A DNA stretch of 64,000 nt from Prevotella sp. (lineage in GTDB: Bacteria; Bacteroidota; Bacteroidia; Bacteroidales; Bacteroidaceae), in contig JAFZRU010000065.1 of assembly GCA_017619755.1 (NCBI GenBank), forward strand, positions 1-64,000. Reading direction: 5' to 3'. Within the stretch, counting starts at the first letter, position 1. Every line of letters starts with the position of its first letter. The position numbers and the translations under genes were made by a program. The notes beneath the pieces are model-generated. The model saw nothing but the letters and a program-made list of their open reading frames with translations. It was not told where the DNA came from and did not search any database. Shown here piece by piece: positions 26,990 through 35,907 of this stretch.

Positions 26990-28039
26990 ATGAGTATATT
27001 CAGTTTAAAAAGGATAAATGGGGGCATACTTGCCATATATGTATGTTTAAGTTTGATGTCTTGCAGAAATGTGTCGGACCATTATATTCTGCCAAATTTC
27101 CTTGAGAGAGTTTTAAATTACGAAACAAACAGTAATATTGATGATTTTAGCATTAACATAATTACCCATAGGCCATCATCATTCTCTTTTTTTTGGGTGG
27201 ATTTATCATTTGAAAGTGATAGTTGCTTTGAAATTAACGAGCATGACATATGTGCGACAATCGGAAAGGATACGCTAAAAATTCATTCATGGGCACTCTT
27301 CTTTAACAAAGATAACACTTATAATGGGAAGTTGTTAAGAACGCCATCATTTGGCCGATATGATAGTTGGGATTCGATATATTTCCCTATGGTACCACAA
27401 TTGAAAGTGCCTATGGGAAAAAACACCTTGCGTTTTGGTACTCATCAATATCATCCATTTTCATTACCCCTTAGGATATCTGTCATTTTAAGTGGAGTGC
27501 AAACGACTCCTGTTGTCTTGGAGTTGAAACCAGAAAAGGCCATCATGTACAGTCAAGATATAAAACTTGTGAAATGGGATGAGACCAAAATAATTTGTGA
27601 AAATGACAGTGTAAATGTATATTTATCAAGACAACCATTGAAAAAAGATTCTTGCGAATTTCTTTGCTTGTTGTATTTTGATATGTTAGACAATGTAATT
27701 CTAAATAAAGGTAAGACAGTGGAAAATAAGAAGGAGTTGCCCATATCTTATATAGACTTTAATTTAGATGACATTGATTTGCGTCTCTCTGACACCTCCT
27801 ATTGTGTTGAGGTCTTGGATGATATTCCATTTGATTTTTTCAATCCGTTTATCAGTAAAAAAGAAAGCCTGTCACAGGCTTGCATCCCTTTCAAAATAAG
27901 GCGTAAGGACGGAAGACCTGTTGACTACATCCCGGACCTAATCCTCCCTCCAGGCAATCTCTTACTCAAGGATGGGAAGCCGCTCTTGGTTGATACTATT
28001 GTATTTAAAGGCACCCTATCTCCTATTATCACCCCATAA
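26990..28039 (+). CDS. Hypothetical lipoprotein, AT-rich
   Basis: The ATG at 26990 opens a lipoprotein signal (MSIFSLKRINGGILAIYVC) with the lipobox LMSC (Cys25); a longer frame from 26930 overlaps the upstream gene and lacks a signal. The 349-residue protein is beta-rich with no motif I recognise; it ends PPGNLLLKDGKPLLVDTIVFKG. Its base use is clearly more AT-rich than the flanking envelope genes (many TTT, AAA and ATA codons), which suggests a separate origin within the operon. Spacing is 40 bp to the gene before and 21 bp to the gene after. The function is unknown. Confidence 0.7.
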   Translation: MSIFSLKRINGGILAIYVCLSLMSCRNVSDHYILPNFLERVLNYETNSNIDDFSINIITHRPSSFSFFWVDLSFESDSCFEINEHDICATIGKDTLKIHSWALFFNKDNTYNGKLLRTPSFGRYDSWDSIYFPMVPQLKVPMGKNTLRFGTHQYHPFSLPLRISVILSGVQTTPVVLELKPEKAIMYSQDIKLVKWDETKIICENDSVNVYLSRQPLKKDSCEFLCLLYFDMLDNVILNKGKTVENKKELPISYIDFNLDDIDLRLSDTSYCVEVLDDIPFDFFNPFISKKESLSQACIPFKIRRKDGRPVDYIPDLILPPGNLLLKDGKPLLVDTIVFKGTLSPIITP

Positions 28040-28060
28040 TAACAGAAGTGAATAATAAAA

Positions 28061-28720
28061 ATGAATCTTATGAAGCCTTTCATCTTTTTCATTCTGGCGG
28101 TTTTCTCACTCCAAACGGAAGCACAATGCAGATATTGCAACAGTTATGAGGACTACAAGACAGACAACTGGAAGGAACTGCCTTCCATTGACATCAAACA
28201 TTATTCCAATTCGAAACAACTATGGACAAATAAACATGAGTATCAATTAAAAACAGACCTCAAGTCAACCAAAAAGATGTTGAGCAAGGAGGCTCTTATC
28301 ATTCAGAAAGGAGACACGATGTATGTCAACCTACGCTATTTGAGATGTGAAAAGGAGAATTTCGGCAAAGGTCTTGCCTATGGCATCCCCCTCATAGGCA
28401 AAAAGATTCTCTTCATCAGCAAACGTGTGGACAAAAAGTCTTCCAACAATCAATTGTTCTCATATCTTTTGTTTGGGGTGATGGGGAGTCTGATATCCTC
28501 ATCGTTGAATATCAAAAACAATGCCTGCTACATACTGGACACAGGCCGCAATGGAAAATACACCGACGTACTGATCATAGATGACGAGGTGATGAAAAAA
28601 TTGCTTGTTAACGACAAGGAATTGCTTGACAAATATTTCATGATTGCAGACCAGAACGAGCGCGAGACACCCTCCAACATCCTGCCCCTGCTGAAGGAGA
28701 AAGGACTCATCGAACAATAA
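28061..28720 (+). CDS. Hypothetical secreted protein
   Basis: A 219-residue protein with a signal peptide (MNLMKPFIFFILAVFSLQTEA) and then CRYCNSYEDYKTDNWKELP. A hydrophobic segment at about 130-150 (LFSYLLFGVMGSLISSSLNI) could be membrane-associated or buried. The region MLSKEALIIQKGDTMYVNLRYLRCEKENFGKGLAYG resembles small Bacteroidales secreted proteins of unknown function. No catalytic residues are recognisable. It lies 21 bp after the AT-rich lipoprotein and 3 bp before the sigma factor gene, so it is certainly co-transcribed with the sigma factor. Confidence 0.65.
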   Translation: MNLMKPFIFFILAVFSLQTEAQCRYCNSYEDYKTDNWKELPSIDIKHYSNSKQLWTNKHEYQLKTDLKSTKKMLSKEALIIQKGDTMYVNLRYLRCEKENFGKGLAYGIPLIGKKILFISKRVDKKSSNNQLFSYLLFGVMGSLISSSLNIKNNACYILDTGRNGKYTDVLIIDDEVMKKLLVNDKELLDKYFMIADQNERETPSNILPLLKEKGLIEQ

Positions 28721-28723
28721 CCT

Positions 28724-29206
28724 ATGGACGACAAGGAGCTTGCTTCTCTCTACAAGCGGCACTATGCCGAAATGCTGAACCACGCAAGGACGTTACTCTA
28801 CGACGAAGAGGAGAGCCGTGACGTCGTAGCCGAAGTATTTGCAGCCATAGCCCATGAAGACACCGTCATCCATACTGCGACGGAAAGGACGTTCCTGCTG
28901 AGATGTGTGAAAAACCGCTGCATCAACATCATCAACAGGATGAATACGCGGCAACGCGTGTCACGATTGTTCACCATGCGCACCTTGGAAGAAGGGGATG
29001 AGGACGAAGGAGAGAATGCAGAAAGGCTGAAACTGTTCATGGAACAATGGTTGAGCAAACGCGCCATCGACATCCTCCACATGAGATTCGTCGAAGGAAT
29101 GAAATACCAGGAGATAGCGGAAAGCCTGCACATCAGCGAAGCTGCCGTTTATAAATACCTCTCACAGTCACTGACTACGATACGCCAACATTTCAAAGCA
29201 AAATAA
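28724..29206 (+). CDS. ECF-type RNA polymerase sigma factor
   Basis: A 160-residue protein. Residues 1-85 are sigma region 2 (LYKRHYAEMLNHARTLLYDEEESRDVVAEVFAAI, then FLLRCVKNRCINIINR). Residues 100-155 are region 4 with a helix-turn-helix (ILHMRFVEGMKYQEIAESLHISEAAVYKYLSQSL). Size and layout fit extracytoplasmic-function sigma factors. An anti-sigma gene follows after 10 bp. In Bacteroidales such pairs usually precede a SusC/D pair and respond to its ligand. Here they close an operon of secreted proteins instead, so the regulated genes are probably upstream or elsewhere. Confidence 0.93.
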   Translation: MDDKELASLYKRHYAEMLNHARTLLYDEEESRDVVAEVFAAIAHEDTVIHTATERTFLLRCVKNRCINIINRMNTRQRVSRLFTMRTLEEGDEDEGENAERLKLFMEQWLSKRAIDILHMRFVEGMKYQEIAESLHISEAAVYKYLSQSLTTIRQHFKAK

Positions 29207-29216
29207 CCCCACGAAC

Positions 29217-29807
29217 ATGAATGAAGACAAAATGAAATCCTTGCTCGACATAATCGACCATGTGGAACAATTTTCAGACGCCGAGATGGAGCGTGTCCTG
29301 CGCGACAAGGAAACCTTGGCTTTCTACGAGACCATCGTCATGGTGAGACAGGCCCTACAATCCAAGGAAGTTCGAGGGAAGAACCTTTTGCTGCACCAAG
29401 GCTTTTTTTGGAAAGCGGCTTCCGTCATCATCATCCTGTTTGTCGTGGGAGCACTTGGCTATGCTGCATTCCACTTCATCGGTGGTCAGCCACGCGAAGA
29501 GCCGACCATCACCTCCACGTCCGTTTCCAACAGTTATTCAGAGGAAGGGTTGGCAGACAAGGAAATGGAAAAAGCTCCCATGGCAAAAACCGTTTTGTTT
29601 GAGAACAAGACGTTGCGTGAGGTGCTGGACAATGTATCCAAAGCCTACAAAGTGAAAGTCAAATACGAAAAGGTGGAAATTGCCAACCTGCGCCTATATT
29701 TCAATTGGGACACTTCTGTGGATATCCATGAGGTGTTGAACATACTCAACAGTTTCGATCATTTCCATCTGGAACTCGAAGGTAACACCATCGTCGTAAG
29801 CAAGTAA
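29217..29807 (+). CDS. FecR/DUF4974-type anti-sigma factor
   Basis: A 196-residue single-pass membrane protein. Residues 1-60 are cytoplasmic and should hold the sigma factor. A transmembrane segment spans about 65-87 (KAASVIIILFVVGALGYAAFHF). The periplasmic part ends in a DUF4974/STN-like domain (VLFENKTLREVLDNVSKAYKVKVKYE, LNSFDHFHLELEGNTIVVSK). The central FecR domain of full-length anti-sigma factors (about 320 residues) is missing, so this is a short version. It presumably senses a periplasmic partner, perhaps the STN protein at 24447-26339, and releases the sigma factor encoded just upstream. Confidence 0.85.
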   Translation: MNEDKMKSLLDIIDHVEQFSDAEMERVLRDKETLAFYETIVMVRQALQSKEVRGKNLLLHQGFFWKAASVIIILFVVGALGYAAFHFIGGQPREEPTITSTSVSNSYSEEGLADKEMEKAPMAKTVLFENKTLREVLDNVSKAYKVKVKYEKVEIANLRLYFNWDTSVDIHEVLNILNSFDHFHLELEGNTIVVSK

Positions 29808-29887
29808 CATAATCATTCTGGAAATATGTAAATAAATTGTACAGTTTTCAAGTTTAAAAATGGAACACTTAATGTATGTAAGAATTT

Positions 29888-30166
29888 ATGAAATCTAATA
29901 GGAATCCTACGGAAGAAGAGAAACTAATCATAAGTTTCTTGGCTACTAAAGCCAATTATTCACATAATAATTGGGAGAAAGACCTAAAAGTTGCCGAGAT
30001 GAATGATGGCGGTATGGGTAATCTGCTCCTGATGCCAGTGGGTCAAGTCAATACAAAACGACTATTTAAAGCACTAATCAGTTAAGGCCGACCTTTGAAT
30101 GATGACAGAGTTGTTACTATTGGGTTAAATAAATGGAAAAAAAAACATAAAATGCAATTTGAATGA
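29888..30166 (+). pseudogene. Probable DUF6984-like gene broken by an in-frame stop
   Basis: The first 65 codons (29888-30085) read RNPTEEEKLIISFLATKA and then AEMNDGGMGNLLL, which resembles DUF6984 proteins of about 100 residues. The frame stops with TAA after FKALIS. Downstream in the same frame, GRPLNDDRVVTIGLNKWKKKH looks like the missing C-terminal half up to a TGA at 30166. The gene therefore seems truncated, though a short functional product of 65 residues is possible. The region is AT-rich and lies at the edge of the ATPase/TOPRIM-like module. The family comparison is from memory. Confidence 0.4.
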
Positions 30167-30177
30167 AGAGAATTTAC

Positions 30178-30185
30178 TAATTTTG
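30178..30185 (+). promoter_or_regulatory. Candidate -7 box of the ATPase/TOPRIM-like module
   Basis: TAATTTTG matches TAnnTTTG, 32 bp before the ATG at 30217. TTTG at 30158-30161 is only 16 bp away, shorter than usual, so the promoter is uncertain. Confidence 0.4.
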
Positions 30186-30216
30186 CACTGACAATGTTGT
30201 TTGAAATGTAAGAAGT

Positions 30217-31281
30217 ATGATTGACAAGATAGACATAAAGAATTTCAAGTCGATAGCTCAAGCAAGTATGACTCTGGGTCGCGTTAATTTGTTTATTGGC
30301 GCAAACGGCTCCGGTAAGTCAAATATTCTTGAGGCAGTGGGTATGGCTGCCGCTATACGGAATAAGGAGGTGGCACTTGACAGCCTTGTGCAACGTGGCG
30401 TGAGAATCGCACGGCCCGAGCTAATGACAAACTCGTTTTTTGGTCAGTCTTCGTCAAAGCTCATCCGCATCAGCTTCTACGAAGGTGAAACGATGGCAAG
30501 CTATGATATAGAACGTCTGAAGAGTTCGGATATTTATGCTCCATGGAAGGTGAGTGAAATGTCGTTTCATCAAGAGGAAGAGAATTTGAAGAACCTTCAG
30601 GAAATGATCTTCCGCTATGCTATTTATTCTCCAGACATTGATGCATTGCGAGGACTGACGTCAGGAGCAACCCTCTATCCGTTAGGCCTGCATGGAGAAG
30701 GACTCGATGTGTTGCTTGGTCAGTTGCCCAAAGAGGAATTGGGAATTATCAAGGATACGGTGAAACGATTTGTCTCATGGGTGGATGATATGACCTTTGA
30801 CTTTGAGGGCATGTATAAGTTCCAAGGATATAAGTTGGGACGTAGCAAGTCAGACTTGTATTTCCGTGACTCATTCATGCAAAAGAAGAATAACCTTTTC
30901 TCTGCGGAGAATGCCAATGAGGGTGTGCTGGTATTGCTGTTCTATTTGGCTCTGCTCGTGAGCAAGAGCACACCAAAGTTCTTCGCCATTGATAATATAG
31001 ACACGGCACTGAATCCGCGTCTTTGCAGGTATCTGATGAAAGTGATAGGGAAGTTGGCGGCACAATACGACAAACAGTTGCTGATAACCACTCACAACCC
31101 TGCCATTCTGGATGGTATCACCCTGAATGGAGACGGAACTCATCTTTTCATTGTAGAGCGTAGCGATGAGGGTGACACCCGTATCAACGAGTTGAAGATA
31201 AAGCCCGCTACGGAACGAAGGATGAAATTGTCTGAAATGTGGATGAACGGATTGATAGGTGGTATCCCTGAGGAGTTCTAA
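30217..31281 (+). CDS. AAA (SMC/OLD-like) ATPase of a putative two-gene defence module
   Basis: A 354-residue protein starting MIDKIDIKNFKSI, the standard N-terminus of RecF/OLD/AbiL-type ATPases. Walker A is G28-ANGSGKS35. A signature region (NANEGVLVLLFYLALLVSK), a Walker-B-like FFAIDNIDTALNP and the switch LLITTHNPAIL follow. The Walker B differs from the usual DEP, having DNID. It lacks a TOPRIM domain, but the next gene, 2 bp downstream, appears to encode one. This split layout resembles AbiL (AbiLi/AbiLii) abortive-infection systems and split OLD nucleases. The defence role is inferred from architecture and from the AT-rich setting beside a tRNA gene. Confidence 0.82.
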   Translation: MIDKIDIKNFKSIAQASMTLGRVNLFIGANGSGKSNILEAVGMAAAIRNKEVALDSLVQRGVRIARPELMTNSFFGQSSSKLIRISFYEGETMASYDIERLKSSDIYAPWKVSEMSFHQEEENLKNLQEMIFRYAIYSPDIDALRGLTSGATLYPLGLHGEGLDVLLGQLPKEELGIIKDTVKRFVSWVDDMTFDFEGMYKFQGYKLGRSKSDLYFRDSFMQKKNNLFSAENANEGVLVLLFYLALLVSKSTPKFFAIDNIDTALNPRLCRYLMKVIGKLAAQYDKQLLITTHNPAILDGITLNGDGTHLFIVERSDEGDTRINELKIKPATERRMKLSEMWMNGLIGGIPEEF

Positions 31282-31283
31282 AT

Positions 31284-31997
31284 ATGAGGGTAGGAGTCAT
31301 AGCAGAGGGTTTTGCTGATGTCAATGTGATCAAGGCGATTCTGAAAAAGATAGCAGGAATCGACGGTAGTGAGGTGAGATTGCTGCGACCACAGGAGCAA
31401 CTGGACGAGACGGATTTGAACGAACTGAACTTCAGCAGCTGGCAATTGGTGTTTGAAAGTTGCAAGGACGAGGAAAAGCTTAGTGCCTTTTTTGAAGACA
31501 TTGAAGGCGAAGCCCTTTTGATAGTTCATGTTGACACTGCGGAGAGAGGTTTAAAGGGGTTTGACATACCAGAACCGCAAAGAACTGGTTCGACTGATTA
31601 TGCTGCTTATTCGGAACAAGTGAGGGTGAAGGTGATAGAAAAGCTCAAGTTTTTGCTTCCAGAGCGTTTCCATAAGAATATTGCCTATGCCATTGCCATA
31701 GAGGAGACGGATGCCTGGCTGATACCACTCTTTGAGAACAACGCGAAGGACACGGCCTCACATACGAAAGCTAAAGAGACGCTTTCTAAACTAATAGGCA
31801 AGGACAAGAAGCGCCAGAAGGAATATACTGATACGTCGAAGAAGTCCCTGAACTACAAGAACCTTGGGAAACTGTTTGCGAAGAATCTGTCACTATGCAG
31901 GACACGAAACAAAAGTTTAGACCTGTTTTGTGCGGAAATAGAGGAGAGGAAACTCCACCATCTTGACTATCCTTGTTCTCGTATGAAAAGAGTATGA
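31284..31997 (+). CDS. DUF4276/RloB-like (TOPRIM-like) protein, partner of the ATPase
   Basis: A 237-residue protein. The N-terminus VGVIAEGFADVNVIKAILK has the conserved Glu of TOPRIM-like DUF4276 proteins. LLIVHVDTAERG supplies the acidic strand-end motif, and AIAIEETDAWLIPLFE matches the EExDAWL signature seen near the C-terminal half of that family. Lys-rich residues 160-190 may bind nucleic acid. It is encoded 2 bp after the ATPase and is clearly co-expressed with it. Together they could form a nucleic-acid-targeting defence complex. Nuclease activity is not proven by sequence; some relatives may act on RNA or tRNA. Confidence 0.7.
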   Translation: MRVGVIAEGFADVNVIKAILKKIAGIDGSEVRLLRPQEQLDETDLNELNFSSWQLVFESCKDEEKLSAFFEDIEGEALLIVHVDTAERGLKGFDIPEPQRTGSTDYAAYSEQVRVKVIEKLKFLLPERFHKNIAYAIAIEETDAWLIPLFENNAKDTASHTKAKETLSKLIGKDKKRQKEYTDTSKKSLNYKNLGKLFAKNLSLCRTRNKSLDLFCAEIEERKLHHLDYPCSRMKRV

Positions 31998-32039
31998 TGT
32001 GTAACATACTTGAAAACAAGAAGATAAAAAATATAAAGC

Positions 32040-32185
32040 AATAAAAAGGTCTTCTGCAAATAATCTTAACCGCAGCCGCTTGATAAAAACACTTGACGGT
32101 GTCGCAAAAAAAATAAAAACATTCTTGGAACATGAGCCAAGAGGTCCGTTGCAACTGATAGGGACAGACTTTATGTCGTCCTAAT
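32040..32185 (-). ncRNA. Structured repeat, copy B2
   Basis: On the minus strand it opens with a bulged hairpin GGAC-A-GAC-TTTAT-GTC-GTCC (plus-strand 32062-32081, loop ATAAA when read minus). It continues with CCTATCAGTTGCAAC, CCTCTTGGC and T-runs, then the hairpin ACAC...GTGT (32089-32102), and ends with ATTTGCAGAAGACC and TTTTT (32061-32040). The 3' half aligns with copy B1 at 18241-18310. The stems differ in sequence but keep pairing. It abuts copy A2, which lies in the opposite orientation. Confidence 0.5.
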
Positions 32186-32283
32186 ACCAAGAGGCCGTGT
32201 GCCAAACATTCGCCCTTTCGGGCGAACGGATGGACATAAAGTCCACCCCTACAGCAACACCGCCCTCTTGGCGTTTTTGGGAT
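32180..32283 (+). ncRNA. Structured repeat, copy A2: branched terminator-like element
   Basis: Nearly identical over about 103 bp to copy A1 at 24148-24250; about three substitutions were seen. One of them (A for G) makes the first hairpin longer, TTCGCCC/GGGCGAA. Another pair of changes shortens the outer stem to CCAAGAGG/CCTCTTGG (32187-32194 with 32264-32271). The TTTTT tail is kept. It lies about 180 nt after the ATPase/TOPRIM-like module and 90 nt from the tRNA 3' end. The remaining part of the 31998-32618 gap holds copy B2, the tRNA and two promoters. Confidence 0.65.
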
Positions 32284-32369
32284 TTTTCAACCGCACAGCA
32301 CGGTATTTTTCGGGTTTTAGGGAAATGAAAATCGCCAAGCACTGAGGTTCAGTTGCTTGGCGTTTTAAA

Positions 32370-32443
32370 TGGTTGGGATACTCGGACTCGAACCAAGAAT
32401 GACAGGACCAGAATCTGTAGTGTTACCATTACACCATATCCCA
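32370..32443 (-). tRNA. tRNA-Gln (anticodon CUG)
   Basis: On the minus strand the acceptor TGGGATA pairs perfectly with TATCCCA. The D arm is GTGT/ACAC, and the anticodon loop is TTCTGGT with CTG at 32411-32409. The T arm is CTTGG-TTCGAGT-CCGAG. The U1-A72 pair is typical of tRNA-Gln. One A-C mismatch closes the anticodon stem (position 31-39). CCA appears to be encoded at 32372-32370. Its 3' end points towards the AT-rich ATPase module. Confidence 0.93.
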
Positions 32444-32474
32444 ATAAGTAGATGCAAATATCTCATTGCGTTTG

Positions 32475-32505
32475 CAAAGGTAGGTCTTTTTCCTGAAACA
32501 TGCAA
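32475..32505 (-). promoter_or_regulatory. Predicted promoter of tRNA-Gln
   Basis: On the minus strand TTG (32505-32503), a 20-bp spacer and TACCTTTG (32482-32475) match the consensus. The start would fall about 25 nt before the tRNA 5' end at 32443. Confidence 0.6.
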
Positions 32506-32562
32506 GTTTTTCCTTACTTTTTTTTAAAAAAAGTTGTGTTTTGCTCTTTTTGGTCATTTTTT

Positions 32563-32593
32563 TTTGCTATTAGCGCAGTTTGCAGTATCTTTG
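32563..32593 (+). promoter_or_regulatory. Predicted promoter of the rsfS-ftsH-cdsA unit
   Basis: TTTG (32563-32566), a 19-bp spacer and TATCTTTG (32586-32593) match the Bacteroidota consensus. The leader to the ATG at 32619 is short, about 20 nt. Confidence 0.7.
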
Positions 32594-32618
32594 CATATCA
32601 ATTGCAAACAATATTTGA

Positions 32619-32978
32619 ATGAACGAAGCAAAGAAATTAGTAGAAAACATTACGGAGGGCATTCAGGAGAAGAAAGGCCATGGCATCGTTGTTGCCGACA
32701 TGACGGGCGTTGAAGGAGCCATCTGTCGCTATTTCGTCATCTGCCAGGGCAACTCCCCGATGCAGGTGGAGGCCATCAGCGAGTCGGTGAGCGACACTGT
32801 TCGCGAGCGTCTTGGTGAGAAACCGGTGAAAGTGGTAGGTCTGACCCACGCCCAGTGGGTGGCGATGGACTACAGTGATGTCATCGTGCATGTCTTCCTC
32901 CCCGAGACCCGAGCCTATTACAACCTTGAGGGCCTTTGGGAAGACGCCCGTCTGACCCGTCTTCCCGACTTGGACTGA
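32619..32978 (+). CDS. rsfS: Ribosomal silencing factor RsfS
   Basis: A 119-residue protein of typical RsfS size with the conserved strand and helix pattern KGHGIVVADMTGVEGAICRYFVICQGNSPMQVEAISESV and the C-terminal signature AQWVAMDYSDVIVHVFLPETRAYYNLEGLWEDA. RsfS binds ribosomal protein uL14 and blocks subunit joining when nutrients are short. It is first in the conserved Bacteroidota order rsfS-ftsH-cdsA, directly behind a good promoter. The start at 32619 is the only one that fits the family's N-terminus. Confidence 0.97.
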   Translation: MNEAKKLVENITEGIQEKKGHGIVVADMTGVEGAICRYFVICQGNSPMQVEAISESVSDTVRERLGEKPVKVVGLTHAQWVAMDYSDVIVHVFLPETRAYYNLEGLWEDARLTRLPDLD

Positions 32979-33032
32979 CCCACCCCTCCCCAATCAGCCC
33001 CTCTCCTTCCCCAACCGACATCAACCATCATC

Positions 33033-35068
<2,036 letters not shown>

Positions 35069-35072
<4 letters not shown>

Positions 35073-35905
35073 AGAACTTCATCACACGAACCATCACCGG
35101 CGTGCTCTTCGTAGTCGTCTTGGTGGGTTGTTTCCTCAATCCCACGGCGATGGTGGTCCTTTTCGCCCTCATCACCGGGTTGACCGTCTGGGAATACAGC
35201 GGCTTGGTGAACGAATGGGACGACATCCAAGTGAACCGTTTCATCAGCACCGCCGCCGGCGTGTACCTCTTTTTGGCGATGGCCGGTTACTGCACCGGCA
35301 TGACCAACGGTACGGTATTCATCCCCTACCTCATCACATTGCTCTACCTGATCATATCAGAACTCTTCACCCAAGCCCCCAACCCCATCAACAACTGGGC
35401 GTATGCGATGCTCAGCCAGACCTACATCGCACTCCCCCTCTCCACCATCAACGTCCTGGCCTTCCAGACCGGCCCCACGGTGGAATACAACTACATCCTC
35501 CCGCTCTGCGTCTTCGTCTTCCTCTGGATCAACGACACCGGGGCCTATTGCACCGGTTCGCTTCTCGGCCGCCACAAACTCTTCCCCCGCGTCTCGCCCG
35601 GCAAGACATGGGAGGGAAGCATCGGCGGAGCCGTCTTCGTCCTTGCAGCCGCAGCCTTGGTGGGGGTGCTCACCGGCGACGACATGCACACCCTCTCCAT
35701 CCCCGTGTGGATGGGCTTAGGTCTCGTGGTGGTCGTTTTCGGCACGTTAGGTGACTTGGTTGAGTCTCTTTTCAAGCGCACGTTGGGCATCAAGGACAGC
35801 GGGAACATCCTTCCCGGCCACGGCGGCATGCTCGACCGCTTCGACTCGTCGCTCATGGCCATCCCCGCCAGCGTCATCTACATCTACTCCCTGTCCCTGT
35901 TCTGA
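35069..35905 (+). CDS. cdsA: Phosphatidate cytidylyltransferase CdsA
   Basis: A 278-residue polytopic membrane enzyme with about eight hydrophobic segments. The CDP-diglyceride synthetase signature is present near the C-terminus: TLGDLVESLFKRTLGIKDSGNILPGHGGMLDRFDS (several short motifs, with KDSG, PGHGG and DRFDS as the key parts). It makes CDP-diacylglycerol from phosphatidic acid and CTP, the branch point of phospholipid synthesis. The start codon overlaps the ftsH stop (ATGA), as expected for a coupled pair, and the next gene starts 2 bp after its stop. Confidence 0.96.
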
Positions 35906-35907
35906 GA

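Noticed and set aside
32370-32443. tRNA-Gln as an attachment site of an integrated element
   Set aside because: No integrase or recombinase is present, and no second copy of the tRNA 3' end was seen in the window, so an att site cannot be supported.
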